From positions 307,684-371,683 of the forward strand of contig NZ_NSKC01000004.1 in NCBI RefSeq assembly GCF_002286985.1: a stretch of 64,000 nucleotides of DNA, written 5' to 3'. This document shows positions 8,932 to 17,743 of this stretch, one piece after another (the stretch's first letter is position 1; every line of letters starts with the position of its first letter). Under the pieces are notes generated by a model. That model was not told where the DNA came from. It saw only the letters and a program-made list of their open reading frames with translations, and made no database searches. The position numbers were made by a program, and so were the translations under genes. The stretch is from Halorubrum salipaludis (lineage in GTDB: Archaea; Halobacteriota; Halobacteria; Halobacteriales; Haloferacaceae).

Positions 8932-10215
8932 ATGGACCTCGCCATCGACGCCCCGGCCCCGGCGGCGCCCGACTGCGCCGACGACGGGACGTGGCTCGCC
9001 TGCATCGCGTGCGACGAGACGTTCGCCCCCTTCGAGGACATCCGATACACCTGCGACGAGTGCGACGGGCTCCTGGAGGTGCGCTACGCCGACCCGCCGA
9101 CGTTCGCGGAGTTCGGCGCGGGGGCCCCCTCCGAGGGCCCCGACCGCGGCGTCTGGCGCTACCGCGAGGCGCTCCCCTTCGACCTGGGCGTGACGCTCCC
9201 CGAGGGCGACACCCCGCTCCACCGCGTGCCCCGCATCGAGGAGTCCGTGGGGGTGGAGGCGCTCCGGATCAAACACGAGGGGATGAACCCCACCGGCTCG
9301 TTCAAGGACCGCGGGATGACGGTCGGGGTCCGGGTCGCCGAGGAGCTCGGCGTCGGCGCGCTCGCGTGCGCCTCGACCGGCAACACCTCCGCCGCGCTCG
9401 CGGCCTACGGCGGCCGCGGCGGGATGGAGACGCTCGTCCTCCTCCCGGAGGGGAAGGTCGCCGCCGGGAAGATCGCGCAGGCGAGCCTCCACGGCGCCCG
9501 CATCCTCGAAGTGGACGGCAACTTCGACGCCTGCCTCGACATCGTCCAGGAGCTGGCCGCCCGCGGCGAGGCGTACCTGCTCAACTCCCTGAACCCGTTC
9601 CGCCTGGAGGGCCAGAAGACGATCGGCTTCGAGATCTTAGAGGAGTTCCGCGACGATTACGGGACGTTCCCGGACCGGATCGTCCTCCCCGTCGGCAACG
9701 CGGGCAACACCTCTGCGCTTTATAAAGCGTTCCGCGAGCTGGTCCAGTCGGGCGCGCTCGAAGTCGACGAGGTCCCCAAGCTGACCGGCGTGCAGGCCGA
9801 AGGCGCCGCGCCGATGGTCGAGGCGGTCGAAGAGGGGAACGACGAGATTCGACGCTGGGAGGAGGTCGAGACGCGCGCGACCGCGATCCGCATCGGCAAC
9901 CCGGTCAACGCGCCGAAGGCGCTCCCCGGCATCCGCAACACCGGCGGCACGGCGGTCGCCGTGAGCGACTCGGAGATCACCGACGCGCAGCGCGACCTCG
10001 CCGAGGAGGGCGTCGGCGTCGAGCCCGCCTCCGCCGCGAGTCTCGCCGGGCTCCGGAAGCTCCGCCGCGAGGGCGTCGTCGACGACGACGAGCGGGTCGT
10101 CTGCCTGACGACGGGGCACCTCTTAAAGGACCCCGACGCCGCCTACGAGGCCGGCGGCGACCCCGAGCCGGTTCCGAACGACGTGGACGCGGTCGTCGAA
10201 CACCTGCGCGACTGA
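8932..10215 (+). CDS. thrC: Threonine synthase
   Basis: A 427-residue fold-type II PLP enzyme converting O-phosphohomoserine to threonine. An N-terminal zinc-ribbon-like segment (CIACDETF, YTCDEC) precedes the catalytic domain. The PLP lysine is in NPTGSFKDRGMTVG (about 119-132), with STGNTSAALAAY for phosphate binding and LPVGNAGNTSALYK further on. The start at 8932 was chosen over an upstream ATG at 8851 because conserved sequence begins there and a TATA-like cttaag sits about 30 bases before it. With the aspartate kinase at 37841 it supplies the aspartate family. Confidence 0.94.
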   Translation: MDLAIDAPAPAAPDCADDGTWLACIACDETFAPFEDIRYTCDECDGLLEVRYADPPTFAEFGAGAPSEGPDRGVWRYREALPFDLGVTLPEGDTPLHRVPRIEESVGVEALRIKHEGMNPTGSFKDRGMTVGVRVAEELGVGALACASTGNTSAALAAYGGRGGMETLVLLPEGKVAAGKIAQASLHGARILEVDGNFDACLDIVQELAARGEAYLLNSLNPFRLEGQKTIGFEILEEFRDDYGTFPDRIVLPVGNAGNTSALYKAFRELVQSGALEVDEVPKLTGVQAEGAAPMVEAVEEGNDEIRRWEEVETRATAIRIGNPVNAPKALPGIRNTGGTAVAVSDSEITDAQRDLAEEGVGVEPASAASLAGLRKLRREGVVDDDERVVCLTTGHLLKDPDAAYEAGGDPEPVPNDVDAVVEHLRD

Positions 10216-10250
10216 GTCGGGCGTCCGAACACCTGCGCGACTGCGTCGGA
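10193..10250. repeat. Duplicated thrC 3' end
   Basis: The last codons of thrC (gaacacctgcgcgactga) are repeated immediately downstream as gaacacctgcgcgactgc, with the stop codon changed. This is a two-copy tandem duplication spanning the gene terminus. Confidence 0.8.
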
Positions 10251-10323
10251 TGCCGACGCGGGTTCTCAGACGCGACACGCTCGCAGTTTGTATTAAATAT
10301 CAGAGCCGAATAGGGGAACCAAC

Positions 10324-12090
10324 TTGATCGACATCCCGCTGACGGCGACCCTCTCGGCGGCGGCCGCGGTCGTCGCCGCGGTCGCCGCCGCCGTCGCGTT
10401 CGAGTTCCGGGACGAACCGGGGGGTCGCGCGGCGATCGCCTTCATGGCGGCGACCGCGTGGTGGTCGGCGGGGCTGTTCGGCGAGACGCTCGCGGCGACG
10501 GAGGCGGGGAAGCTGTTCTGGCTCAACGTCCAATACCCGGCGACCGCCGTCGTTCCGGTCGCGTCCGTCGCGTTCGTCGCGTCGTACCTCGGCTACGACG
10601 CGTGGCTCACCCGGCGGCGGATCCTCGCGCTCGCGGCCCCGCTCGTCGCCCTGACGCTCCTGAGCTGGACCAACGACGTTCACGGACTGGTCCGGACGGG
10701 GACGGAGCTGGTCGCGTACGGCGAGGGGACGGTGCTCTCTCGAGAGCTCGGGCCGGCGTGGTGGGCCGGCTGGCTCTACTCGCAGGTCCTGCTCGTCGGC
10801 GCGGTCGGGGCCCTCGCGTACGGCGTGTACGACTCGGCGCCCGCGTTCCGGGGGTTCGCCGCGCTGCTGTGTCTCGGCGGCGGGGCGCCGTGGGCGGCGC
10901 AGTTCGTCGTGATCGGCGGCGGCCCCGCGTTCCGGCCCGAGCTCCTGTTCGTCCTCACGGGCCTCTCCTTCGTGGTCGCCGTCCGCCGAGGACGGAGCCT
11001 CGGGGTCGCGCCCGTCGCCCGACGGCTGACCCTGGAGGCGATCCCCGATCCGATCCTCGTCCTCGACGCCGGCGGCCGGGTGGCGGACGCGAACCCGGCG
11101 GCGCGGGCGTGGCTCGGCGACGACGCGGTCGTCGGCGCCGCGGTCGCGGACGCGCTGGCCGACTTCCCGGCGATCCGCGGCGCGTATCGCCGGGGAGCGG
11201 CCCCCGACGAGCCGCTGCGGATCGCGGTCGGCGGCGAGACGCGCTTCGTCTCCCTCTCGGTCGTTCGCCTGCCGGCGCTCGGCAGGCGTTCGCAGGGGAC
11301 GGTGCTCCTGATGCGAGACGTCACGGACTCGGAGCGGAACCGACGCGACCTCGAGGTGGCGAACGACCGGCTCCAGACGCTGACGCACGCGTTGGCACAC
11401 GACATCAAGAACCCGCTCGCGGTCGCGGAAGGGTTCACGGAACTGGCGGGCGCGGGCGACGAGGCGGCGATCGACCGCGTGGAGACGGCCCACGACCGGA
11501 TGTTCGAGATCGTCGACGAGACGCTCGCCGCGGTCGATCACCCCGACGCGGGGGGCGCAACCGGTGACGGCGCGTCGTTCTCGTTTGCGGCCGTCGCCGA
11601 GGCGGCGTGGCGAACGGCGGAGACCGACGACGCGACGCTGCGGATCGAGGGCGACGAGACGTACGACGCGGACGAGACCGCGGTCCGCAGCGTCTTGGAG
11701 AACCTCTTCCGGAACGCCGCGGTCCACGCCGGGGCGGAGCCGAACGTGACCGCGGTCGCGCTCGACGGGGGCTTCGCCGTCACCGACGACGGCCCGGGGA
11801 TCCCGCCGGCGGAGCGGGAGCGCGTGTTCGACCGGGGCTACACGACCGCGGACGGCGGAACGGGGATCGGCCTGGCGTCGGTCGCGACGCTCGCCGCCGC
11901 CCGCGGCTGGACCGTCGGGATCGGCGCCGCCGGGACCGGTGACGACGACCGGGGGGACGAGGGGGTCGGCGGCGCCGCCGTCGTCGTCTCGTTCGGTGAC
12001 CGTCCCTTGGAGTCGATGGCCGACCCCGTCGTCGCCGACCCCGACGCGGTCGTGGCGGCGTCGCGCGACGGTCGGTCGGGGTCGGCGTGA
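10324..12090 (+). CDS. Membrane-bound PAS-containing sensor histidine kinase
   Basis: A 588-residue kinase: about seven hydrophobic helices (residues 1-220, resembling the 7TM sensor region of haloarchaeal kinases), a PAS-like domain (about 238-335, starting AIPDPILVLDAGGRV), a HisKA H-box ALAHDIKNPLAVAEGF with the phosphoacceptor His359, then an HATPase domain with N-box LENLFRNAAVHA, G1 VTDDGPGIP and G2 GGTGIGLA. The annotated start is a TTG at 10324 because no ATG or GTG fits the conserved N-terminus. An AT-rich tattaaat motif lies about 30 bases upstream. No response regulator is adjacent, so the partner is unknown. Confidence 0.85.
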   Translation: MIDIPLTATLSAAAAVVAAVAAAVAFEFRDEPGGRAAIAFMAATAWWSAGLFGETLAATEAGKLFWLNVQYPATAVVPVASVAFVASYLGYDAWLTRRRILALAAPLVALTLLSWTNDVHGLVRTGTELVAYGEGTVLSRELGPAWWAGWLYSQVLLVGAVGALAYGVYDSAPAFRGFAALLCLGGGAPWAAQFVVIGGGPAFRPELLFVLTGLSFVVAVRRGRSLGVAPVARRLTLEAIPDPILVLDAGGRVADANPAARAWLGDDAVVGAAVADALADFPAIRGAYRRGAAPDEPLRIAVGGETRFVSLSVVRLPALGRRSQGTVLLMRDVTDSERNRRDLEVANDRLQTLTHALAHDIKNPLAVAEGFTELAGAGDEAAIDRVETAHDRMFEIVDETLAAVDHPDAGGATGDGASFSFAAVAEAAWRTAETDDATLRIEGDETYDADETAVRSVLENLFRNAAVHAGAEPNVTAVALDGGFAVTDDGPGIPPAERERVFDRGYTTADGGTGIGLASVATLAAARGWTVGIGAAGTGDDDRGDEGVGGAAVVVSFGDRPLESMADPVVADPDAVVAASRDGRSGSA

Positions 12091-12174
12091 GGTCGCTCCC
12101 GGGGACGACGTAGGCAGCGGGGGGAGGCGGGACGTCGAAGGCGGGTGTCGCGCCAGACTGCACTCGCCGGTCCG

Positions 12175-13488
12175 CTACTCCCAGTTGTACAGCGCGTTTT
12201 GGAACACCTCCTCGACGTCCTCTTTCGTCACGGGTCGCGGATTACACCGGAGGAGTCGCTGTTGGCTCTCGACGGTGCTCTCGGCGAGCGCGCCGGTGTC
12301 GTCGACGGTGATCCCCGCCAGCTCGTTGAGCCCGCTCGGGAGCACGTTGAGGTCCTGCTGGAGCCGCACGAACTCCTCGCGGGCCTCGTCGGCGGCCTCG
12401 CGGGTGCTCATCCCGGAGGTGTCGGCGCCGAGCATCTCGGCGACCTTCGCGAACCGCGGCGGGTCGCTGGCGACGTTGTAGCCGAGGGTGCTCGCGGGCG
12501 TGAGCGCCGCGATCGTCTCCCCGTGGTAGGTGTGATAATTGTTGCCGACAGGATACGCCATCGCGTGCGCGAGGCTCGCGCCCGCGGTGAGCCCGGCGAT
12601 CGCGCCGAACAGCGCGCCCTTCAGCATCGCGCCGCGGGCCTCGATGTCGTCGCCGTTGTTGACGACGCGGCGCACGTTCGACGAGAGGAGGTCGATCGCC
12701 TTCTCGCTGAACATCTCCGTGAAGCCGGTTCGTCCGGCGTACACCGGGCGGTCCGCGGGGTCCTCCGGTCGAAGGAGGTCGTCGTACCGGTGGGTGGTGT
12801 ACCCCTCGATCGCGTGGCCGAGCGCGTCCATGGCGGTCTTCGCCGTGAGCTCCGGCGGCAGCGTCGTGGTGAGGGTCGGATCGAGCACCGCGGCGTCTGC
12901 CCGGACGTGCGTGCTGGAGATCCCCTCCTTGATCCCCTTTTCGGGCACCGAGAGGATCGCCACGGGCGAGATCTCGGAGCCCGTTCCAGCGGTCGTCGGC
13001 AACAGGATCAGCGGCGGACCGGACTCGGTGAGGTCCTCGCCCGCACCGGTCGGCGCGGCCACGTAGTCGAGTACGTCGCCGCCGTTGGCGACGATCGCCC
13101 GCGTCGCCTTCGCGGTGTCCATGCAGCTGCCGCCGCCGAGTCCCAAGTAGAAGTCGTACCCGTCGTCGCCCATCTCCTCGCGGACGAACGCGATACACTC
13201 CTCGACCGCCTCGATGCTGGGCTCGCGTTCGACGCCGTCGTACACGTCGACATCGAACCCGTCGGCCTCCAGCTCGTCAGCGACGCGGCCGACGTGGCCC
13301 AGCGAGGCGAGGTCGGAGTCGGTGACGATCAGCCCGCGACCCTCGCCGGAGAGCCCGATCTGGCCGAGCTGGTAGCCGAGTTCGTCGGCCGCGCCCGCTC
13401 CCACGCGGATCGCGGGCATCCGCACCTCCCAGACGGTCTCCGGCGAGAGCTCGTGCGGGTCGGCGGAGACGGAGCGCTCGTAGCTCAC
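12175..13488 (-). CDS. Iron-containing alcohol dehydrogenase, hydroxyacid-oxoacid transhydrogenase type
   Basis: A 437-residue group III alcohol dehydrogenase with GLGGGSCMDTAKAT (NAD-binding), PTTAGTGSEISPVAIL and the metal-binding AMDALGHAIEGYTTH, plus a later HAMAYPVGNNYHTYHGE histidine cluster. The insert containing RPEDPADRPVYAGRTGF resembles hydroxyacid-oxoacid transhydrogenases, which oxidise 4-hydroxybutyrate to succinate semialdehyde using 2-oxoglutarate. The GTG start overlaps the upstream lactonase stop by four bases (GTGA), so the two genes are translationally coupled. 4-Hydroxybutyrate as the substrate is inferred from family resemblance and from the lactonase partner. Confidence 0.82.
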   Translation of the reverse strand: MSYERSVSADPHELSPETVWEVRMPAIRVGAGAADELGYQLGQIGLSGEGRGLIVTDSDLASLGHVGRVADELEADGFDVDVYDGVEREPSIEAVEECIAFVREEMGDDGYDFYLGLGGGSCMDTAKATRAIVANGGDVLDYVAAPTGAGEDLTESGPPLILLPTTAGTGSEISPVAILSVPEKGIKEGISSTHVRADAAVLDPTLTTTLPPELTAKTAMDALGHAIEGYTTHRYDDLLRPEDPADRPVYAGRTGFTEMFSEKAIDLLSSNVRRVVNNGDDIEARGAMLKGALFGAIAGLTAGASLAHAMAYPVGNNYHTYHGETIAALTPASTLGYNVASDPPRFAKVAEMLGADTSGMSTREAADEAREEFVRLQQDLNVLPSGLNELAGITVDDTGALAESTVESQQRLLRCNPRPVTKEDVEEVFQNALYNWE

Positions 13489-14303
13489 ATTCCCCACCCC
13501 GGCTGGATGGCCTCGAACTGCTCCGGGTCGTGGCCGAACACGACCTCGGCGTCGTGCCGCCGCTCCAGCTCGCGGATGCGATTCATGCTCTCGGCCCACT
13601 CCGTCTTCCCCCACACGAGGGGACCGCCGAGGGGCGTCCCCTCCTCGTAGTTCTCGTCCATGTACACCTGATCGCCGGTGAACACCACGGTGCCGTCGGA
13701 GTCGAGGTGGATCACCGAGCCGGTGAGCCCGGGCGTGTGCCCGGGGAACCGGACGAACTCCAGGTCGGTGAAGTGCTCCTCTCGGTCGCGGTGAAGGACT
13801 CGCCAGTTCAGGTCGTGGTCGAAGTCGTCGAGGACGTACGCGCCGCTCCCCTCGTCCGTCTTCGCGCTGTAGTAGGCGAACTTCAGCTCCTTCTCGTGGA
13901 CGTAGACCGGGGTGTCCGTGCCCGCGAAGAACTCCAGCCCGCCGGCGTGATCGAGGTGGAGGTGGCTCTGGAACACCGCGTCGATGTCGTCGAGCGAGTA
14001 GCCCGCCGCCTCCAGGTCGTCGTCGAGCCGGTGCTCGCTCGCGTCGTGCGGGTAGAAGGCCTGGACGAGCCCCTCCGGCCAGTGACCCTCGGCCGCGTCG
14101 TGGTGCGAGCCCGTGTCCCAGAGGATCGTCGCCTCGGGGTGGTCGATGACGAGGTTCCACACCGGGATCTCGTCGTACTCGGCGTCGGGGTTCGGCTCGT
14201 CGCGGCTCCCGATCGTGTTCGCCTCCATCATGTAGTTCATGTCGCAGTACAGCCCGCCGCGGTCGATGACGTGGACCTCCGCGTCTACCATACGGTTAGA
14301 CAT
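13485..14303 (-). CDS. Metallo-beta-lactamase-fold lactonase (AHL/gamma-butyrolactone lactonase type)
   Basis: A 272-residue hydrolase with the metal motif SHLHLDHAGG (HxHxDH, about 117-126), a downstream metal His in RFPGHTPGLTGSV, the bridging Asp in VVFTGDQVYMD and the final His in VVFGHDPEQF. Spacing and length resemble AiiA/AttM-type N-acyl homoserine or gamma-butyrolactone lactonases. It is the first gene of a coupled pair with the iron alcohol dehydrogenase. In Agrobacterium the analogous blc/att operon hydrolyses gamma-butyrolactone and then oxidises the product. A second in-frame ATG lies four codons in. Confidence 0.82.
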   Translation of the reverse strand: MSNRMVDAEVHVIDRGGLYCDMNYMMEANTIGSRDEPNPDAEYDEIPVWNLVIDHPEATILWDTGSHHDAAEGHWPEGLVQAFYPHDASEHRLDDDLEAAGYSLDDIDAVFQSHLHLDHAGGLEFFAGTDTPVYVHEKELKFAYYSAKTDEGSGAYVLDDFDHDLNWRVLHRDREEHFTDLEFVRFPGHTPGLTGSVIHLDSDGTVVFTGDQVYMDENYEEGTPLGGPLVWGKTEWAESMNRIRELERRHDAEVVFGHDPEQFEAIQPGWGM

Positions 14304-14307
14304 CTAT

Positions 14308-14327
14308 CATAAATATTCATAAACATG
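14308..14327 (-). promoter_or_regulatory. Probable promoter of the lactonase-dehydrogenase operon
   Basis: Read on the reverse strand the AT-rich sequence tttatgaatatttatg lies within about 25 bases of the ATG at 14303. It is the only AT-rich patch in the spacer and fits a TATA element. Confidence 0.5.
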
Positions 14328-14450
14328 ATCCCGGCGGAGTTCCGGTTCCTCGGCACGCCGATCGACGCGGGATCGCGGCGCCACGGCTCGTCGTTTCCGC
14401 CGAATATTGGGTCGAGAACGGTCAGACCGCAGTTCGGGGTTCGGAGTTCG

Positions 14451-16055
14451 CTACTCCGCCGGCCGCTCGTCGGCGTCGTCCAGCGTGATCTCGGTGACCT
14501 CGACGATCCGGCCGTCGTCGAGCAGGGCCTCGATCGCCTCGTCGGGCACGTCCTGATCGAGGTTGTAAACGGTGAGCGCCTCGCCGCCCTGCGTCTCGCG
14601 GGCGTTGTACATCCCGGCGATGTTCACGTCGTAGTCGCCGAGCACGGTGCCGATGAGCCCGATGACGCCCGGCTCGTCGGTGTTGCGCGCGACCAGCATG
14701 TGACCGTACGGGACCGCGTCGACGCGGAACCCGTCGATCCGGACGATGCGCGGGTCCTCGCCCGCGAACAGCGTCCCCTCGACCGCGATCGAGTCCTCGC
14801 CGTTGTGGACGGTGACCCGGACGAGGCTCTGGAAGTCCTCCGTCTGGCGGGTCTTCGACTCGGTCACCTCGATGCCGCGCTCCTCGGCGAGCCGGGGCGC
14901 GTTCACCGCGTTCACCTGCCACTCCAGCGGCTCGAAGACGCCCTTCAGCGCGCTCGCGGTGACGAGCTCGACGTCCTCCGCGGCGATGTCGCCCTCGTAG
15001 GTCGCCTCGACCTCCGTGATCCGGCCGTCGAGCAGCTGCGCGGCGACCTTGCCGGCGGTCTCCGCCACGGCGATGTACGGCTTGATCCGGGGGAACGCCG
15101 TCTCGTCGACGGAGGGCGCGTTGAGCGCCGTGAGGACGGGCTCGTCGGCGAAGGCCGAGAGCACCGCCTCCGCGGTGTCGACGGCGACGTTCTCCTGTGC
15201 CGCCTCCGTCGAGGCGCCGAGGTGCGGCGTCACGACGACCTCCTCGACGTCGAGCAGCGGCGAGTCCTCCGAGAGCGGCTCCTCGGCGAAGGAGTCGAGC
15301 GCGGCGCCCGCGAGGACGCCGTCGTCGACCGCCTCGGCGAGCGCGTCCTCGTCGACGATGCCGCCGCGGGCGCAGTTGATCAGGTAGCCGCCCTCCAGCT
15401 GGGCCAGCTCGTCCTCGCCGATCATCCCCTCGGTCTCGGGGAGCAGCGGGGTGTGGATCGTCGCGAAATCGCCGCGCGCGAGCGCCTCGTGGAGGTCCTC
15501 GACGAGCTCGGCGCCGAGCCGGTCGGCGCGCTCCTCGGAGATGTACGGGTCGTAGACGACGAGATCCATCCCAAGCGAGTCGAGGCGCTTGGCGACCTCC
15601 TGGCCGACGCGGCCAAGGCCGACGATGGTGAGCGTCTTGTTGTTCACTTCGGTGCCGAGGAACTCGCCTTTCGCCCACTCGCCGTCGACGAGGCGGCCGT
15701 GCGCCTGCGGGATCGAGCGCGCGACGGCGAACGTCATCGCGACCGTGTGCTCGGCGGCGGCCCGGACGTTCCCGTCGGGCGCGTTGGCGACGATGACCCC
15801 GTGGTCGGTGGCGGCCTCGATGTCGATGTTGTCGACGCCGATGCCGGCGCGCCCGACGATGACGAGGTCGGAGGCGGCCTCGAAGACCGCCTCGTTCACG
15901 TCGGTCCCGGAGCGGACGATCAGCGCGTTCGCGTCGCTCACGGCGTCGAGCAGGTCGTCGCCCTCGATCTCGTAGTCCGTCACGACCTCGTGGCCGGCGT
16001 CTCGGAGTCGGTCCAACCCCGCGTCCGCGATGGGGTCGGTCACGAGTACCTTCAT
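14451..16055 (-). CDS. serA: D-3-phosphoglycerate dehydrogenase
   Basis: A 534-residue enzyme for the first step of serine synthesis. The N-terminus MKVLVTDPIADAGLDRLRDA is the substrate domain. The NAD-binding fold has GLGRVGQEVAKRLDSLGMDL (about 145-164), followed by NCARGGIVDEDAL and the catalytic His region TPHLGASTEAAQ. The intervening ASB domain and a C-terminal ACT domain (starting about 455, GVIGLIGTVLGDYDVNIAGM) suggest serine feedback control, as in long-form SerA. ATG 16055 is preferred to a GTG four codons upstream. An isolated origin-recognition-box-like site lies about 90 bases upstream. Confidence 0.95.
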   Translation of the reverse strand: MKVLVTDPIADAGLDRLRDAGHEVVTDYEIEGDDLLDAVSDANALIVRSGTDVNEAVFEAASDLVIVGRAGIGVDNIDIEAATDHGVIVANAPDGNVRAAAEHTVAMTFAVARSIPQAHGRLVDGEWAKGEFLGTEVNNKTLTIVGLGRVGQEVAKRLDSLGMDLVVYDPYISEERADRLGAELVEDLHEALARGDFATIHTPLLPETEGMIGEDELAQLEGGYLINCARGGIVDEDALAEAVDDGVLAGAALDSFAEEPLSEDSPLLDVEEVVVTPHLGASTEAAQENVAVDTAEAVLSAFADEPVLTALNAPSVDETAFPRIKPYIAVAETAGKVAAQLLDGRITEVEATYEGDIAAEDVELVTASALKGVFEPLEWQVNAVNAPRLAEERGIEVTESKTRQTEDFQSLVRVTVHNGEDSIAVEGTLFAGEDPRIVRIDGFRVDAVPYGHMLVARNTDEPGVIGLIGTVLGDYDVNIAGMYNARETQGGEALTVYNLDQDVPDEAIEALLDDGRIVEVTEITLDDADERPAE

Positions 16056-16139
16056 GGGCGTTTCCACCGGCGGCGGGAGGTTAACCCTTTCCTCATCGCT
16101 CCGTTTTGCCGGCCAAACGGATCCGCGTCCGTGGGCATC

Positions 16140-16163
16140 TACCCCTCCGTTTCGACTGGAGAA
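16140..16163 (-). other. Isolated origin recognition box-like (ORB) element
   Basis: On the reverse strand this reads tctccagtcgaaacggaggg followed by gtag. The dyad plus G-run layout matches the boxes at the replication origin 25 kb away (41561, 41783 and 42373). It lies in the divergent spacer between serA and the CBS membrane-protein gene. A 12-base perfect palindrome, gaatacgtattc, at 16161-16172 abuts it. Confidence 0.7.
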
Positions 16164-16184
16164 TACGTATTCATGTATAGACCT

Positions 16185-16248
16185 CGGTTCGGGTTCGGTT
16201 CACATCCCCCAGCTCCGTCGTCGCTCGCTCACGACCGAACCCGAAACC
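16185..16248. repeat. Inverted repeat in the serA/CorC divergent spacer
   Basis: Arms ggttcgggttcggt (from about 16186) and accgaacccgaaacc (to about 16248) pair with one bulged base across a loop of about 35 bases. It could be a regulatory dyad or a hairpin; it lies between the ORB-like site and the CorC-type promoter. Confidence 0.55.
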
Positions 16249-16320
16249 TGCACGATCGCGGGCGCTCGCGAGCGCTCACCGCGACGCGCCGATGCCGCTT
16301 TTGGACGCTCCGGTACTGCC

Positions 16321-16330
16321 TTTTATATCC
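16321..16330 (+). promoter_or_regulatory. TATA box of the CorC-type gene
   Basis: The sequence ttttatatcc lies 17-26 bases before the ATG at 16347 and is the clearest TATA element in the spacer. Confidence 0.55.
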
Positions 16331-16346
16331 GCCCGCATGGGCCGAC

Positions 16347-17666
16347 ATGGACATCACGATCGCCTTTGCGGGCGTGGCGGCCATCCTCGTGTTGACGGGG
16401 ATAAGCGCCTTCTTCTCCAGCTCGGAGCTCGCCGTCTTCTCGGTCCCGACCCACCGCGTCGACTCCCTGCTCGCCGCCGACGTGCCCGGCGCGCGGGCGC
16501 TGTCGGCGCTCAGAGAGGACTCGCACCGCTTCCTCGTCACTGCCCTGGTGAGCAACAACGTCGCCAACATCGCGGCCGCGTCGGTCGCGACCGCGGTGTT
16601 CGTCCGGTTCGGCTTCTCCGGGGGACAGGCCGCGACCGGGTCGACGCTGGTCACCTCGGTGTTCGTCATCGTCTTCGGCGAGATCGCGCCGAAGTCCTAC
16701 GCGGTGGCGAACGCCGAGAAACACGCCTTGCGGGTGTCCAGACCGGTGGTGGCGATCCAGCGGGTCATCCGCCCGGTGCTGTACGTGTTCGAGGCGCTCT
16801 CCGGGATCGTCAACCGGTTCACCGGCGGGGAATCCGCCATCGAGTCGTACCTCACGCGCGAGGAGATCGAGACGCTCGTCCTCTCGGGCGAGGCGGCCGG
16901 CGCGCTCGATCCGGACGAGGGCGCGATGATCCGCGGCGTCCTCGACCTGGAGTCGGTCCGCGTGTCGGCGGTGATGGTCCCCCGGACCGACATGGTCGCG
17001 CTGCCGGACACCGCCACGCCCGCCGAGGCGGTCTCGACCGCCGCCGCCGAAGGCGTCACGCGCATGCCGGTGTACGGCGAGAACCGGGACGACGTGGTCG
17101 GCGTCGTCGACCTGCGCGACGCGGTCGGCGCCGACGAGCGCGGGGAGCCGCTCGCGAGCGCGCTCCGCGAGCCGACCTTCGTCCCGGAGACCCAGCCGGT
17201 CGACGAGCTGTTCGCGACGATGCGGGCGAGCGACCTCCGGATGGCGATCGTCGTCGACGAGTTCGGCGCGGTGGTGGGGATCGTAACCTTAGAGGACGTG
17301 GTCGAGGAGGTCGTCGGCGAGCTGGTCGGGCGGTGGGAGACCGACCACGTCGACGTGGTCGCGCCCGACGCCGCGGTCGCGCGGGGGTGGACGACCGTCG
17401 CCCACCTCAACGAGACGCTCGGGCTGGGCCTCCCGATCGACGGGGGCGCCGAGACCGTCGCGGGGCTGATCACGCAGCACCTCGGGCGGGTCCCGGCCGA
17501 GGGTGACCGCGTCGAGATCGGCGACGTGACGCTCTCCGTCACGGGCGCGACCGCGACGAGAGTGACCCGAGTGCGGGTCGAGCACCCGGGGATCGGACCC
17601 GGGAGCGACCGCAGCGAATCGGACGGCGTCGAGACAGCCGACGCGAGGGCCGACGAAACCGAATGA
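16347..17666 (+). CDS. DUF21/CBS-pair membrane protein of the CorC/hemolysin C (CNNM) family
   Basis: A 439-residue protein. An N-terminal DUF21 membrane domain with three to four helices (about 1-165) contains SSSELAVFSV, LVSNNVANIAAAS and the conserved FGEIAPKSYA. It is followed by a CBS pair (about 205-325: VMVPRTDMVAL and VVDEFGAVVGIVTLEDVVEE) and a C-terminal CorC_HlyC domain (about 345-415). Members are linked to magnesium/cobalt export or homeostasis. A long open frame extends far upstream, but the conserved protein begins MDITIAFAGVAAILVL, so ATG 16347 was chosen. The C-terminal tail is acidic. Confidence 0.88.
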   Translation: MDITIAFAGVAAILVLTGISAFFSSSELAVFSVPTHRVDSLLAADVPGARALSALREDSHRFLVTALVSNNVANIAAASVATAVFVRFGFSGGQAATGSTLVTSVFVIVFGEIAPKSYAVANAEKHALRVSRPVVAIQRVIRPVLYVFEALSGIVNRFTGGESAIESYLTREEIETLVLSGEAAGALDPDEGAMIRGVLDLESVRVSAVMVPRTDMVALPDTATPAEAVSTAAAEGVTRMPVYGENRDDVVGVVDLRDAVGADERGEPLASALREPTFVPETQPVDELFATMRASDLRMAIVVDEFGAVVGIVTLEDVVEEVVGELVGRWETDHVDVVAPDAAVARGWTTVAHLNETLGLGLPIDGGAETVAGLITQHLGRVPAEGDRVEIGDVTLSVTGATATRVTRVRVEHPGIGPGSDRSESDGVETADARADETE

Positions 17667-17743
17667 CCCGGTCACGTCGACGATCTCTCGTAACACAACA
17701 TACATATTCGTCCGAGGGAATCTGACGGTATACGTTCTCGATC

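Noticed and set aside
12175..14160. A 661-codon minus-strand frame spanning the lactonase and dehydrogenase
   Set aside because: The upstream part is an Arg-rich out-of-frame reading of the lactonase gene. The dehydrogenase starts at the GTG overlapping the lactonase stop (13488).
14325..17666. A very long plus-strand open frame through the serA region (1113 codons)
   Set aside because: It is the GC-rich antisense shadow of serA and then the real CorC-type gene in the same frame; only the part from 16347 has conserved sequence.
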